The notes: generated by a model not told the origin, from the sequence alone. Shown: positions 24,699-33,277, counted from the first letter of the stretch. The stretch is 64,000 nucleotides of DNA from Streptomyces spiramyceticus (GCF_028807635.1 NZ_JARBAX010000001.1:310001-374000); one strand, 5' to 3'. Translations and numbers: made by a program.

Positions 24699-25527
24699 GC
24701 AGCTTTCCGGCCCGTACGGCATCGAGGAAGGACACGACGGCCTGCTCGATGCCGCGCTGGCGAGCCACCGGCACCCAGTCCCCGCGGCGGCGGACGGTCG
24801 GCTGCCCCTTGTGGTCCACGACCTCGGCGAGGTTGATGACCTGGCGCTTGGTGTCCTGCCCGGAGACTTCGAGAATCTCCTCGGTGGATCCGTTCATCCT
24901 GTTCATGGTGCCGATGGCGGTGAATCCCGCACCGGAGAGCTGGAGGACGACGTGGTGCATCAGCCCGTCGACAACCCTGGCCCGTACGTCGATGTGGTCG
25001 ACCGTTCCGGGCACCAGGAAGCGCAGGGTGTCGACGACATGGATGAAGTCGTCGAGGACGAGGCTGCGCGGCTCCTCGGGGAGGCCGACGCGGTTCTTCT
25101 GCATGAAGATCAGGTCGCGCGGATGCTCGATGCATTGTGCGTAACCGGGCGCGAGACGGCGGTTGAAGCCGACGGCCAGGCTGACGCCGCGCTCGTCCGC
25201 GAGGCGCACCAGCCGCTCGGAGTCGGCGAGTTCGTACGCGAGGGGCTTGTCGACGTACGTCGGTACGTCCGCTTCCAGGAGCCGGGTCACGATCTCGGGG
25301 TGCACGGCGGTGGGCGCGTGTACGAACGCGGCGTCCAGGCCCTGGGCGAGCAGCGCGTCGACGCCGGTGTGGCGCTGGGCCGGTGGGATGCGGTAGGTCT
25401 CGGAGACCCGCTCCAGGGTGGTGGGAGTGCGGGTCTGCAGGTGGAGTTCGAGCCCCGGCACGGTCGTCAGTACGGGCAGATATGCCTTCTGCGCGATGTC
25501 TCCGAGACCGATGACGCCGACCTTCAC
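24622..25527 (-). CDS. Gfo/Idh/MocA-family oxidoreductase
   Basis: A 301-residue NAD(P)-dependent dehydrogenase. MKVGVIGLGDIAQKAYLPVL is the Rossmann dinucleotide site; VPTYVDKPLAYE carries the EKP-type motif with catalytic Lys94. DDFIHVVDTLRFLV in the C-terminal domain supplies the substrate-side His/Asp. The family oxidises sugars, inositol or related alcohols; substrate unknown. Start ATG 25527 is directly before the Rossmann strand with GGAGGCCCC upstream. It is followed at 25549 by the FAD monooxygenase on the same strand but in a separate unit. Confidence 0.9.
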   Translation of the reverse strand: MKVGVIGLGDIAQKAYLPVLTTVPGLELHLQTRTPTTLERVSETYRIPPAQRHTGVDALLAQGLDAAFVHAPTAVHPEIVTRLLEADVPTYVDKPLAYELADSERLVRLADERGVSLAVGFNRRLAPGYAQCIEHPRDLIFMQKNRVGLPEEPRSLVLDDFIHVVDTLRFLVPGTVDHIDVRARVVDGLMHHVVLQLSGAGFTAIGTMNRMNGSTEEILEVSGQDTKRQVINLAEVVDHKGQPTVRRRGDWVPVARQRGIEQAVVSFLDAVRAGKLLSAQDALLTHELCERVVRAAQEQAA

Positions 25528-25548
25528 AGGGGCCTCCCTAACGCTGAC

Positions 25549-26784
25549 TTACTGGTTCCGGACCTGAGAGTCCCGTGCCTCGGCAGCATACGTGCGCTGC
25601 GGCGGCTGCCAGTCGGCGATGCGGTCGAAGGCGCGCAGGGCGAGGCCGGGGCCGAAGCGGGCGAGGGTCATCAGGGTGTCGCGCGCGGCGACGGCGGGGG
25701 CGCTGCTGAGGGACACCAGCTTGGCGATCTGCGCCGACTTCCGGACGATGCCGCTGGTACGCGGCAACCGGTCGGCGCTGTACGCCGCGAGGCCGGCCCC
25801 GAGGGCACCGGCGTCCGGGATGTGGTGCGCGAGGACGATGCCGTCCTCGATGGCCTGGTTGCCGCCCTGCCCCATGGTCGGGGCCATGGCGTGCGCGGCG
25901 TCGCCGAGCAGCGCGGTCCTGCCCCGGTGGAAGGCGGGCAGGGGCGTGATCAGGTGGTGTACGTCGTGCCGCAGGACCTGGCCGGGTTCGGCGGCAGCGA
26001 TGATCCCGGGTACCGGGTCGTGCCAGTCGCCGAACCTGCGCAGCAGTTCGGCCTTCTCGCCGTCGGGCGCGTGGCCTCCGGCGGGGGTCACGGCAGCGGC
26101 GTACGCGTAGACGCGGCCGTCCTTGAGCGGCTGGGTGCCCCACAGGGCGCCGCGGCCCCAGGTCTCGTGCGGGGCGAAGGGCCGGCCGGGGGCGGGCACG
26201 ACGACGCGCCAGGTGGTGATTCCGGCGTACGCGGGGCCGGGGTGGCCGGGGAACAGGGCGCGGCGCATCGCGGAGTTGATGCCGTCGGCGCCGATGACGA
26301 GGTCGGCCTCGATGTCCCCGTCGGGCGTACTGACCACGGCTTTGCGGCCGCCGTGCCCGTCGGCCGCGGCCGCCGTGCCCGGGTCGGCGAGCGACGCCGC
26401 TGCCCCGGTGCGTACGGCGTCGTCGGGCAGGCGGGAGACGAGGCGGTCGACGAGGATGGCGCGGTGGACGAGGACGAGGGGGCCGCCGAAGCGTTCGGTG
26501 GCGGCGGAACTGCTCATCCGGGAGAGCCAGCGCCCGGATGGGGTGCGCATGCCGCCGTCGCCCTGCCACGCGGCCAGTGCGCGGATCTCGTCGCCGAGGC
26601 CGATGACGTCGAGGGCCCGGTGCGCGTTGGGGGCGAGGCCGATGCCGGCGCCGACGGCTTCCAGGGCCGGGGCGCGCTCCAGGACGGTGACGTGCCAGCC
26701 GCGCTGGTGCAGGGCTACGGCGGCGGTGAGGCCACCGATGCCGCCTCCGACGACGACGGCGTGGGGCTTGGGAGTGGTGCGCAT
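25549..26784 (-). CDS. FAD-dependent aromatic-type monooxygenase
   Basis: A 411-residue class A flavoprotein monooxygenase. AVVVGGGIGGLTAAVALHQRG is the N-terminal GxGxxG FAD site (residues ~9-29), DLVIGADGINSAMRRALFPG the DG fingerprint, and LLGDAAHAMAPTMGQGGNQA (around residue 290) the GD motif that contacts the flavin ribityl chain. It resembles salicylate/6-hydroxynicotinate hydroxylases. Divergent from a TetR regulator across a promoter with two ACTACA-TGTAGT palindromes, implying substrate-inducible expression. Confidence 0.93.
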   Translation of the reverse strand: MRTTPKPHAVVVGGGIGGLTAAVALHQRGWHVTVLERAPALEAVGAGIGLAPNAHRALDVIGLGDEIRALAAWQGDGGMRTPSGRWLSRMSSSAATERFGGPLVLVHRAILVDRLVSRLPDDAVRTGAAASLADPGTAAAADGHGGRKAVVSTPDGDIEADLVIGADGINSAMRRALFPGHPGPAYAGITTWRVVVPAPGRPFAPHETWGRGALWGTQPLKDGRVYAYAAAVTPAGGHAPDGEKAELLRRFGDWHDPVPGIIAAAEPGQVLRHDVHHLITPLPAFHRGRTALLGDAAHAMAPTMGQGGNQAIEDGIVLAHHIPDAGALGAGLAAYSADRLPRTSGIVRKSAQIAKLVSLSSAPAVAARDTLMTLARFGPGLALRAFDRIADWQPPQRTYAAEARDSQVRNQ

Positions 26785-26799
26785 AACGCCTCCTCGGCA

Positions 26800-26842
26800 A
26801 CTACAGGTGTAGTGACTCCGCCAACCGTACTACAGCTGTAGT
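26800..26842. promoter_or_regulatory. Paired 14-bp operators between the FAD monooxygenase and TetR genes
   Basis: ACTACAGGTGTAGT (26800-26813) and ACTACAGCTGTAGT (26829-26842) share perfect ACTACA/TGTAGT arms; the second is fully palindromic. Their starts are 29 bp apart. They cover the likely -10/-35 regions of both genes, as expected for autoregulation and repression by the adjacent TetR protein. Confidence 0.85.
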
Positions 26843-26862
26843 CCTCGCGGTAGGTTGTTCCC

Positions 26863-27474
26863 ATGACCGCCGCACGCACCGCCACGGGACGCTCCCGCGC
26901 TGAGCTGATCACCGACACCGCGCTGACTCTGCTCGTCGAGCGCGGCATGCGCGGGCTCACCCACCGGGCGGTGGACGAACTCGCCGGACTCCCCCAGGGC
27001 TCGACGTCCAACTACGCGCGCACCCGGCAGGCCCTGCTCGAAGCGACGGTGCGGCGGCTGGCGGAACGTGAGGCGCAGGTGCTCGCCCTGGAGGAGATGC
27101 CGTCGCCGTCGGCCGGTCTGGACGGCCTCATCGACGCGCTCTCCCTCGTCCTGCACCGCCATCTGACTCAGCACCGCGCGCTGCTCGTGGCCCGTTACGA
27201 GCTGGGCCTGGAGGCAACGCGCCGGCCCGAGCTCCGGGAGTTCTACGACGCGGCGGGCAGGCACCGCTTCCGGGAGCCGCTCAACGCGCTGATGGCAGCG
27301 GCCGGTTCGACGGAACCGGAGCGGCACGCTCTGTCCCTGGTGGCCTGGTGCGAGGGCCTGATGTTCTCCTGCGCGGCGGGTGCGTACCACTCGTCGGTGC
27401 CCGGCCGGGAAGAACTGCGCACGGGCTTCGCCGAGTTGCTGCGCGGGATGCTGGGCAGCCGGCCGGGCGAATAA
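26863..27474 (+). CDS. TetR-family transcriptional regulator
   Basis: A 203-residue regulator. The N-terminal HTH spans residues ~12-58 (AELITDTALTLLVERGMRGL, THRAVDELAGLPQGSTSNYA). The ligand-binding C-terminal part includes LLVARYELGLEATRRPELRE, typical of TetR_C members that control efflux or oxygenases. Divergence from the FAD monooxygenase and the paired palindromes at 26800-26842 make local repression likely; the inducer is unknown. Confidence 0.93.
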   Translation: MTAARTATGRSRAELITDTALTLLVERGMRGLTHRAVDELAGLPQGSTSNYARTRQALLEATVRRLAEREAQVLALEEMPSPSAGLDGLIDALSLVLHRHLTQHRALLVARYELGLEATRRPELREFYDAAGRHRFREPLNALMAAAGSTEPERHALSLVAWCEGLMFSCAAGAYHSSVPGREELRTGFAELLRGMLGSRPGE

Positions 27475-27505
27475 GTCCTGGCGGTGAGCTGCCCGGTGAG
27501 TGACG

Positions 27506-28024
27506 ATGGCCGTCATGACTACACCTGAGCGCACCGAAGCGTCCACCACAGCCGGCGAGCGCGACATGCTGGAAGGCTGGCTGGAGTTCCACCGCGAGAC
27601 ACTCGCCCAGAAGTGTGCGGGCCTGACCGATGAGCAGTTGCGGGAGACGGCGGTACCGCCGTCGGAGCTTTCCCTGCTCGGTCTCGTACGGCACATGGCG
27701 GAGGTCGAGCAGGCCTGGTTCCGCAATGTGCTCGCCAACGAGCAGGTTCCGCCGCTCTACTACACCGACGAGGACAGGGACGGCGACTTCCATGTCACCG
27801 ACCAGGACACGTGGGCGGAGGCGGAGGCGAGCTGGCGCGATGCGATCGCCCGGGCGCGGGAGCTGGCCGCGCCGCGCTCGCTCGACGACCTCGGCGAGGG
27901 GAAGCACCGCCGCGGGGACATCAACCTCCGCTGGATCTACGTCCACATGATCGAGGAGTACGCCCGCCACAACGGCCACGCGGACCTGTTGCGAGAACGC
28001 ATCGACGGCACGACTGGCGACTAG
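27506..28024 (+). CDS. DinB-like (DUF664) four-helix protein
   Basis: A 172-residue protein of the DinB/DUF664 superfamily, close to mycothiol-dependent enzymes. The three metal-ligand His positions are visible: GLVRHMAEVEQAWF, then YVHMIEEYARHNGHADLLRE with the HxxxH-like pair. Members may be mycothiol S-transferases or maleylpyruvate isomerase relatives. ATG 27506 has GGTGAG just upstream; ATG 27515 (MTTPERTEA) is an equally family-like start. Copy B of the dispersed repeat follows the stop. Confidence 0.85.
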   Translation: MAVMTTPERTEASTTAGERDMLEGWLEFHRETLAQKCAGLTDEQLRETAVPPSELSLLGLVRHMAEVEQAWFRNVLANEQVPPLYYTDEDRDGDFHVTDQDTWAEAEASWRDAIARARELAAPRSLDDLGEGKHRRGDINLRWIYVHMIEEYARHNGHADLLRERIDGTTGD

Positions 28025-28046
28025 GAGCGCCTTGCGGGGCGGGCCC

Positions 28047-28114
28047 CCACCCCGCCCCTTCCCGCTGTGACATTTACGGCTGCCGCCGCGCGAGGGGCTC
28101 CGCCCCAGACCCCG
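28047..28114. repeat. Dispersed intergenic repeat, copy B (with partial copy to 28178)
   Basis: The reverse complement of this segment matches copy A at 3533-3604: CCCGCCCCTTCCCG, TGTGACATTT, CGGCTGCCGCCGCGCG, GGGGCTCCGCCCCAGACCCC. A further fragment (TACGGGAAGGGGCGGGGTGG, 28155-28174) repeats one end in opposite orientation, making a long imperfect inverted repeat. It fills the gap between the DinB-like and lipoprotein genes. Confidence 0.8.
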
Positions 28115-28266
28115 CCCGAAAAGCCTCCGGGGCCTGGGGGCTTGCCCCTCGTTACGGGAAGGGGCGGGGTGGGGAAAATCCAGCGTCCCGCCCCCGCGTC
28201 ACCCATGTGGGCCAATCTGCGCCCCGGCCTCCCAGAAACACGCTCACGCCCACGAGAGTTGCGCGG

Positions 28267-28746
28267 GTGAACCGAACTCGAACCACAGCGATGATCCTGG
28301 CGGGCGTGGCCGTCTCGGCCGTCTCCGGATGCGTGGCGGTGGAACCGCAGCCCGCCCGCTTACCGGCGACGGAACCCCCGCGTCTCTCCCAGGACGTACA
28401 GCCGCACATCCTGAAGCCACCGATCGTGCAGGCCCCCGCGCTGGAGGCCCTCGACGCCGCTCTCCCGCCGAAGCCGTCGCCGAGCGCCACGCCCAGGACG
28501 TCGCCGCGCGAGACCCCCGCCGTACGGCGTACCGCACCCCCCGCACCGCCCCGGAAAGCCACGCCCGCGCGGCCCGCGCCCCCGAGGACCGCCGCACCGA
28601 AGCCCCGCAGCCTGCCGGTCTTGCCCGATCCCGCCGCCCCTCCCTCCATCCCGCAGACGGACGTGTGCGCACTCGGAGAGGGCTACGGCGGGTGGCAGCC
28701 CGGCAGCCCCGAGGCGCGCATCTGCCGTGAGGCGTACGGACGTTGA
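28267..28746 (+). CDS. Putative Pro-rich lipoprotein
   Basis: GTG 28267 begins a 159-residue protein. VNRTRTTAMILAGVAVSAVS-GC is a lipoprotein signal peptide with Cys21 in the lipobox VSGC. The middle (~residues 45-130) is Pro/Ala/Arg/Thr-rich and likely a wall-spanning spacer. The C terminus DVCALGEGYGGWQPGSPEARICREAYG has two cysteines and is shared by small streptomycete surface proteins. No enzymatic motif. The upstream frame is repeat DNA, so the start is placed at the signal peptide. Confidence 0.75.
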   Translation: MNRTRTTAMILAGVAVSAVSGCVAVEPQPARLPATEPPRLSQDVQPHILKPPIVQAPALEALDAALPPKPSPSATPRTSPRETPAVRRTAPPAPPRKATPARPAPPRTAAPKPRSLPVLPDPAAPPSIPQTDVCALGEGYGGWQPGSPEARICREAYGR

Positions 28747-28780
28747 CCGCGCATCACGCACATCTCGCGCATCTCGCGCA

Positions 28781-29254
28781 TCACCCCGCTTCCGCGAGCC
28801 TTCTCTCCAGACGTTCGATGGCCGCACGGACACCGTCCCCGTAACCGTCGTCCCCCAGCGCGTCGGACGCCGCCCGTGCCCGGAACAGATGGGTGCGCGC
28901 GGCGTCGGGCCGGTGCAGCTTCAGGTAGTCGGCGGCGAGATTGAGATGCAACGAGGGGTAGAAACCACGCACCGCCACCGACGAATCGTGTTGCGCGACC
29001 CTCTCGTCTGTCAGCCCGTCGGCGGCGGCCAGCGCCCTGAGATCCCAGGCGAGTTCATCACCGGCGTCGTCCTGGGTGTCCGCCATGTAGTGCGCGAGGG
29101 TGCAGCGGTGGAAGGGATCGCCGTCCTCTCCGATCTCGTCCCACAGCACACCGAAGCGGTTGCGCGCCTCCTCGCGGTCACCGGCGTGGAGAAGCATGAC
29201 CGCCTGCCCGATCCGCGTCATGGTGGCGTCCTCCGACGTCTCCTGCTGCTCCAT
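28781..29254 (-). CDS. Tetratricopeptide-like protein
   Basis: A 157-residue helical protein. IGQAVMLLHAGDREEARNRFGVLWDEIG, then HRCTLAHYMADTQDDAGDELAWDLRAL and LHLNLAADYLKLHRPDAARTHLFRARAA are three TPR-like helix pairs. Such small TPR proteins mediate protein contacts. No partner is evident: the neighbours are a lipoprotein and a WYL regulator. ATG 29254 is the first good start. Confidence 0.75.
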   Translation of the reverse strand: MEQQETSEDATMTRIGQAVMLLHAGDREEARNRFGVLWDEIGEDGDPFHRCTLAHYMADTQDDAGDELAWDLRALAAADGLTDERVAQHDSSVAVRGFYPSLHLNLAADYLKLHRPDAARTHLFRARAASDALGDDGYGDGVRAAIERLERRLAEAG

Positions 29255-29334
29255 CGCCGCGCTCTCCTGCCGTCCGCGAGCCCATTCAACATGCTGACGA
29301 TCTCGACGCTAGACCCCACCACTGACAATCCGGC

Positions 29335-30306
29335 TCAGGCAGAGCCCTGGTAGCGCTCAGCCAGTCCTGTGACCGTCCGGGCCAACTCCGCGCGCAGCTC
29401 CGGCGGACCGAGCACCTCCACCTCGAGCCCGAGCCGCAGCAGATCCCCCACCGCGACGGGCAATGCCTCTATGCGCAGTACGGTCTTGAACCAGCCGTCC
29501 GCATCCGGCGGCCCTGCCTCGCGCACCGCCTCCGCACCGGCCGCCCCGTACTGCACCGGCAGCAGCTTCGCGCCGCGCTGAGACACCCGCAGCAGGGCCT
29601 CGCCGCGCAGCACCCCGGATTCCATCCGGCGTGTGCTCTCGTTCCAGTACGCCGCGAGGTCGAACCCGGCCGGCCGCTCGAAGGTCTCCTCCAGCGCCTG
29701 CACCGCGAGCATCCGCGACACCCGGTAGGTGCGCACCGACCCGCCCGCGTCCGCCGCGAGATACCAGTTGCCGCCCTTGAGTACGACGCCCAGTGGCGCC
29801 AGTTCGCGGTGCACGTCGCCGCGCCAGGCCCGGTAGTGGACGCGCAGTTTCCGCTGCCGCCAGACCGACCCGGCGACCTCCGCCAGGTACGGCACGGGAT
29901 CGGCGTCGCGGAACCAGGCAGGAGCATCGAGATGGAACCGCTCCTGGACGAGCCGGGTGCGCTCCCCCAAGCCGCCGGGCAGGGCCGCTCCGAGCTTGAG
30001 CTGCGCCGTCGTCAGGTCGGCCGCCAGCCCCAGTTCGGCCGCGGCAGCAGGCATTCCGGCGAAGTGCAGCGACCCGGCCTCGTCGACTGTCAGACCGGTC
30101 AGCCGGGTGCGGTAGCCGTCCATCAGGCGGTAGCCGCCGGCGGGTCCGCGGTCGGCGTACACCGGTACTCCCGATGCGGCGAGTGCCTCGACATCCCGGT
30201 AGACGGTACGGACCGAGACCTCCAGCTCGGCGGCCAGTTCGGGGGCGGTCATCCGGCCCCGGTTCTGGAGCAGCAGGAGCAGCGAGAGCAGACGGTCGGC
30301 GCGCAT
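29335..30306 (-). CDS. WYL-domain transcriptional regulator (YafY type)
   Basis: A 323-residue regulator. Residues 1-60 are a DeoR/HTH_11 winged helix (MTAPELAAELEVSVRTVYRD, GVPVYADRGPAGGYRL). The WYL domain follows (KLRVHYRAWRGDVHRELAPLGVVLKGGNWYLAA), with NWYLAA equivalent to the WYL motif, then a WCX C-terminal domain. WYL proteins bind nucleotides or DNA and control DUF3224/glyoxalase or defence genes. It is divergent from DUF3224 across a long palindrome, so it very likely regulates that gene. Confidence 0.92.
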   Translation of the reverse strand: MRADRLLSLLLLLQNRGRMTAPELAAELEVSVRTVYRDVEALAASGVPVYADRGPAGGYRLMDGYRTRLTGLTVDEAGSLHFAGMPAAAAELGLAADLTTAQLKLGAALPGGLGERTRLVQERFHLDAPAWFRDADPVPYLAEVAGSVWRQRKLRVHYRAWRGDVHRELAPLGVVLKGGNWYLAADAGGSVRTYRVSRMLAVQALEETFERPAGFDLAAYWNESTRRMESGVLRGEALLRVSQRGAKLLPVQYGAAGAEAVREAGPPDADGWFKTVLRIEALPVAVGDLLRLGLEVEVLGPPELRAELARTVTGLAERYQGSA

Positions 30307-30322
30307 GGCCCAAGTCTGACCT

Positions 30323-30351
30323 CCGTACCTGACAGAAGGTGTCAGGTACGG
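30323..30351. promoter_or_regulatory. Long inverted repeat between the WYL regulator and the DUF3224 gene
   Basis: CCGTACCTGACA (30323-30334) and TGTCAGGTACGG (30340-30351) are perfect 12-bp arms separated by GAAGG. The element is 17 bp upstream of the regulator start, in the divergent promoter, and is the obvious operator for the WYL protein. Confidence 0.85.
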
Positions 30352-30411
30352 ACCGGAGGCTGGTTCCCAGGAGCGCGAGAACAGTCGCGCCGGATCTTGA
30401 GAGGAACGTCC

Positions 30412-30816
30412 ATGCCCACACAGGCCACCGGAACCTTCACCTTCACCGACTGGGAAGAGAAGCCGGTCAGCGGCGCGGAGGACGGCCCCAGGACGGCCGT
30501 CGCCACCGTCACCAATGCGTTCAGCGGTGTCGTCGCGGCGGCCGCGACGTCGTGCATGTACACGATCGCGTACGTCACCGCGAAGACCGGCAGCTTCTCC
30601 GGTTACGAGCTGATCAGCGGCTCGGTGGCAGGCCGCGAGGGGACGTTCGTGCTGGAGGAGCGGGGCACCTTCGACGACGCGGGCACGGTCTGCGCCTTCG
30701 AGGTGGTGCCGGGCTCGGGCACCGGCGAGCTGGCCGGGCTGAGCGGGACGGGCGGCTTCACCGCGCGGCACGGCGAGCCGGCCGTCCCGTACACCTTGAC
30801 GTACGGCCTCAGCTGA
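30412..30816 (+). CDS. DUF3224 family protein
   Basis: A 134-residue beta-rich protein of the DUF3224 (allene-oxide-cyclase-barrel-like) family. TGTFTFTDWEEKPV, MYTIAYVTAKTGSFSGYELISGSVAGREGTF and GTGELAGLSGTGGFTARHGE match the family order. Its function is unknown. GAGAGGAACGTCC precedes ATG 30412. The partner WYL regulator is divergent. Confidence 0.88.
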   Translation: MPTQATGTFTFTDWEEKPVSGAEDGPRTAVATVTNAFSGVVAAAATSCMYTIAYVTAKTGSFSGYELISGSVAGREGTFVLEERGTFDDAGTVCAFEVVPGSGTGELAGLSGTGGFTARHGEPAVPYTLTYGLS

Positions 30817-30825
30817 TCAGGGCGG

Positions 30826-31509
30826 TCAGCCCAGGTTGGGTACGGTCCAGTCGATCGGCTCGTGGCCCTGCGCCGCCACCGCCTCGTTGATCTGCGTGAA
30901 CGGACGGGACCCGAAGAACTTCTTCGCCGACAGGGGCGACGGGTGCGCGCCCTTCACCACCGCGTGCCGCTCCTCGTCGATCAACGGCAGCTTCTTCTGG
31001 GCGTAGTTGCCCCACAGCACGAAGACCGCGGGGTCGGGCCGCGAGGCCACGGCGCGGATCACCGCGTCCGTGAACTTCTCCCACCCCTTGCCCTTGTGGG
31101 AGTTGGGCTCGCCGGCCCGCACCGTCAGTACGGCGTTGAGCAGCAGGACACCCTGCTCGGCCCACGGCATCAGATAGCCGTTGTCCGGGATCGGGGTGCC
31201 CAGCTCCGCGTTCATCTCCTTGTAGATGTTCCGCAGGGACGGCGGCACCCTGACGCCGGGCCGCACCGAGAAGCACAGGCCGTGCCCCTGGCCCTCGCCG
31301 TGGTAAGGGTCCTGGCCGAGAACCAGGACCTTCACCTTGTCGTACGGCGTCGCGTCGAGCGCGGCGAAGACCTCCTCGCGCGGAGGGTAGACCGGACCGT
31401 TCGCCCGCTCCTTCTCGACGAATTCGGTGAGCTGCTGGAAATAGGGCTTCTGCAGCTCGTCCCCGAGGACGCCGCGCCAGGATTCGGGCAGCATGTCGGT
31501 GTCGGTCAC
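30826..31509 (-). CDS. ung: Uracil-DNA glycosylase (family 1)
   Basis: A complete 227-residue UDG that removes uracil from DNA. GQDPYHGEGQGHGLCFSV (residues 65-82) contains catalytic Asp67, and KGAHPSPLSAKKFFGS has the catalytic His and DNA-intercalating loop. VFVLWGNYAQKK contains the uracil-recognition Asn, and LLLNAVLTVRAGEPNSHKGKGWE is also standard. Single gene, converging on DUF3224 with 9 bp between. Confidence 0.97.
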   Translation of the reverse strand: MTDTDMLPESWRGVLGDELQKPYFQQLTEFVEKERANGPVYPPREEVFAALDATPYDKVKVLVLGQDPYHGEGQGHGLCFSVRPGVRVPPSLRNIYKEMNAELGTPIPDNGYLMPWAEQGVLLLNAVLTVRAGEPNSHKGKGWEKFTDAVIRAVASRPDPAVFVLWGNYAQKKLPLIDEERHAVVKGAHPSPLSAKKFFGSRPFTQINEAVAAQGHEPIDWTVPNLG

Positions 31510-31577
31510 GTCAACAACCTCCGGTAGGTAATCAGTTCTTCGTCACTGAACCTACCTGCGGCCACTGACAGCCGGAC

Positions 31578-33164
31578 CTACCAGCTGGTCTTCCGGTGCA
31601 GCTGCCACACCTGCATGATCGTCTGCGGGTCGAGGGCCCGCTCGCCGCCCGCGATGTCGGACGAGGCCGCGACGTACAGCTTGCCCTGCCACAGCGGCAG
31701 CAGGCGAACGTCCTCGAGGAAGATGTCCTGGGCACGCTTGAACTGCTTGGCCACGGCGATGCGGTCGCTCTCACGGCGTGACTGCGGCAGCAGACTGGAG
31801 GTGATCTCCGGTGTGTCGTACGGCGTGCCGACGGCGTTCTCCTTGCCGACGAACGGCGCGATGAAGTTGTCGGGGTCGGGGAAGTCGGGGGCCCAGCCAC
31901 GGCCGAAGACCGGGTACTCGCCCTTCAGGTAGCCGTCCTTGAACTCTTTCCAGGGGCGGTGCTTGAGGGTGATCTTGAACAGCCCGGACGAGTTCAGCTG
32001 CCGCTTCAGCTCGGCGAACTCCTTCGCCGTGGACGATCCGTACCGGTCGGAGGTGTACCAGAAGGTCAGCGGCACGGGCTCGGTGATGCCCGCCTTGGTC
32101 AGGATCGCCTTCGCCTTCGGCACGCTCGGCTCGCCGTAGCTGTCGAAGAAGCTGGTGGCATGACCCGCGACGCCGCTCGGGACCATCGAGTAGAGGGGCT
32201 CGGCAGTGCCCTTGTAGGCCTTGTCGACGAGCGCGCCCCGGTCGACGACCTGCGCGATCGCGCGGCGTACCGCGGGATTGCGCGCGGCCGGGTCCTTGGG
32301 GTTGAACACCAGGTAGCGGATCTCCGCGCCGACGGCCTCGACGACCTGGAGCCCCTTCTCCTTCGGCTGCGACTCCAGGTCGATGACCTGCTCCGCGGTC
32401 AGACCGCGGAACGTCGCGTCGATCTCCTTGCTCTTCAGCGCCGCGACCATGACGTTGGAGTCCTGGAAGTACCGGATGGTGACGGCGTCGTTCTTCATGT
32501 CGGCGAACCCGTCGTACTTCGGGTTCTTCACGAGCTCGGCCATGCTCTCCGGCTTGTACGACTCGAGGGTGTACGGCCCTGAGCCGGTGATCTCGTCGCC
32601 CTTGCGGAGCTCGTCCTTCGGGTAGTCCGCGGGGTTCACCAGCGACATCGCGGGCGTGGCGAGGACGAACGGGAAGGTGGCGTCCGGCTTGTTCAGGCGG
32701 AAGGTGACCGTGCGGTCACCGTCGGTCTCCACCTTGTCCAGGCTGGTCAGAAGGCCGCTCGGGCCTCCATCCACATCGATCTTGATGATGCGGTCGATCG
32801 AGTACTTGACGGCCGCCGCGTCCAGCTTGGCACCGTCGGAGAAGACGAGGCCCTCGCGGAGCGTGCAGGTATAGACCTGGTTCGAGCTGTCCGCGAAGGC
32901 GCACTTCTCCGCCGCGTCCGGCTCGGGAATTGTGCTTCCCGTTGGGTAGCTCACCAGGGTCTGGAAGATGTTCCTGTAGAGCTCCCAGGAGCCATCCCAG
33001 GCCCCGGCCGGGTCGAGCGTGCTGGGCGTGCTCGTCGTACCGACAGCGAGCTTCTGCTCGGTGTCCGATTCATCACTGGAAAGCAGCCCGCATCCGCTCA
33101 GCAGGGATATGGACGCAAGGGCTGCAGCGGACTGCAGACATCTGGTCCGGTTGAACACGTGCAC
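31578..33164 (-). CDS. ABC transporter substrate-binding lipoprotein (family 5, peptide/nickel type)
   Basis: A 528-residue SBP_bac_5 protein. The signal peptide ends in the lipobox LLSGC (Cys25). TLDPAGAWDGSWELYRNIFQTLVSYP and GLVFSDGAKLDAAAVKYSIDRI are the family signature region, and NPAVRRAIAQVVDRGALVDKAYKGTAEPLYSMVP is the hinge segment. It binds oligopeptides or similar ligands outside the membrane. No permease or ATPase genes are adjacent, so it is an orphan receptor here. Confidence 0.93.
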   Translation of the reverse strand: MHVFNRTRCLQSAAALASISLLSGCGLLSSDESDTEQKLAVGTTSTPSTLDPAGAWDGSWELYRNIFQTLVSYPTGSTIPEPDAAEKCAFADSSNQVYTCTLREGLVFSDGAKLDAAAVKYSIDRIIKIDVDGGPSGLLTSLDKVETDGDRTVTFRLNKPDATFPFVLATPAMSLVNPADYPKDELRKGDEITGSGPYTLESYKPESMAELVKNPKYDGFADMKNDAVTIRYFQDSNVMVAALKSKEIDATFRGLTAEQVIDLESQPKEKGLQVVEAVGAEIRYLVFNPKDPAARNPAVRRAIAQVVDRGALVDKAYKGTAEPLYSMVPSGVAGHATSFFDSYGEPSVPKAKAILTKAGITEPVPLTFWYTSDRYGSSTAKEFAELKRQLNSSGLFKITLKHRPWKEFKDGYLKGEYPVFGRGWAPDFPDPDNFIAPFVGKENAVGTPYDTPEITSSLLPQSRRESDRIAVAKQFKRAQDIFLEDVRLLPLWQGKLYVAASSDIAGGERALDPQTIMQVWQLHRKTSW

Positions 33165-33202
33165 GCTCCTCGATCAGCCATGGGTCGGCAGACCATACCG
33201 CA

Positions 33203-33240
33203 GTGCCCTGTCGGGTCAACGCGTTGACCCGACAGGGCAC
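33203..33240 (-). terminator. Perfect 38-bp palindrome downstream of the SDR gene
   Basis: GTGCCCTGTCGGGTCAACG (33203-33221) is followed immediately by its exact reverse complement (33222-33240), with no spacer. It lies 37 bp past the SDR stop and 38 bp upstream of the lipoprotein start, so it may terminate the SDR transcript or act as an operator for the lipoprotein gene. No T-tract follows. Confidence 0.8.
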
Positions 33241-33277
33241 TTGGTGTGAATACCGAGTAAATCCGGAGTAAAGCGAC

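Noticed and set aside
24430..26841. An 803-codon plus-strand frame across lnt, the oxidoreductase and the monooxygenase
   Set aside because: It is a shadow of three genes with clear motifs; residues are low-complexity and unrelated to any fold.
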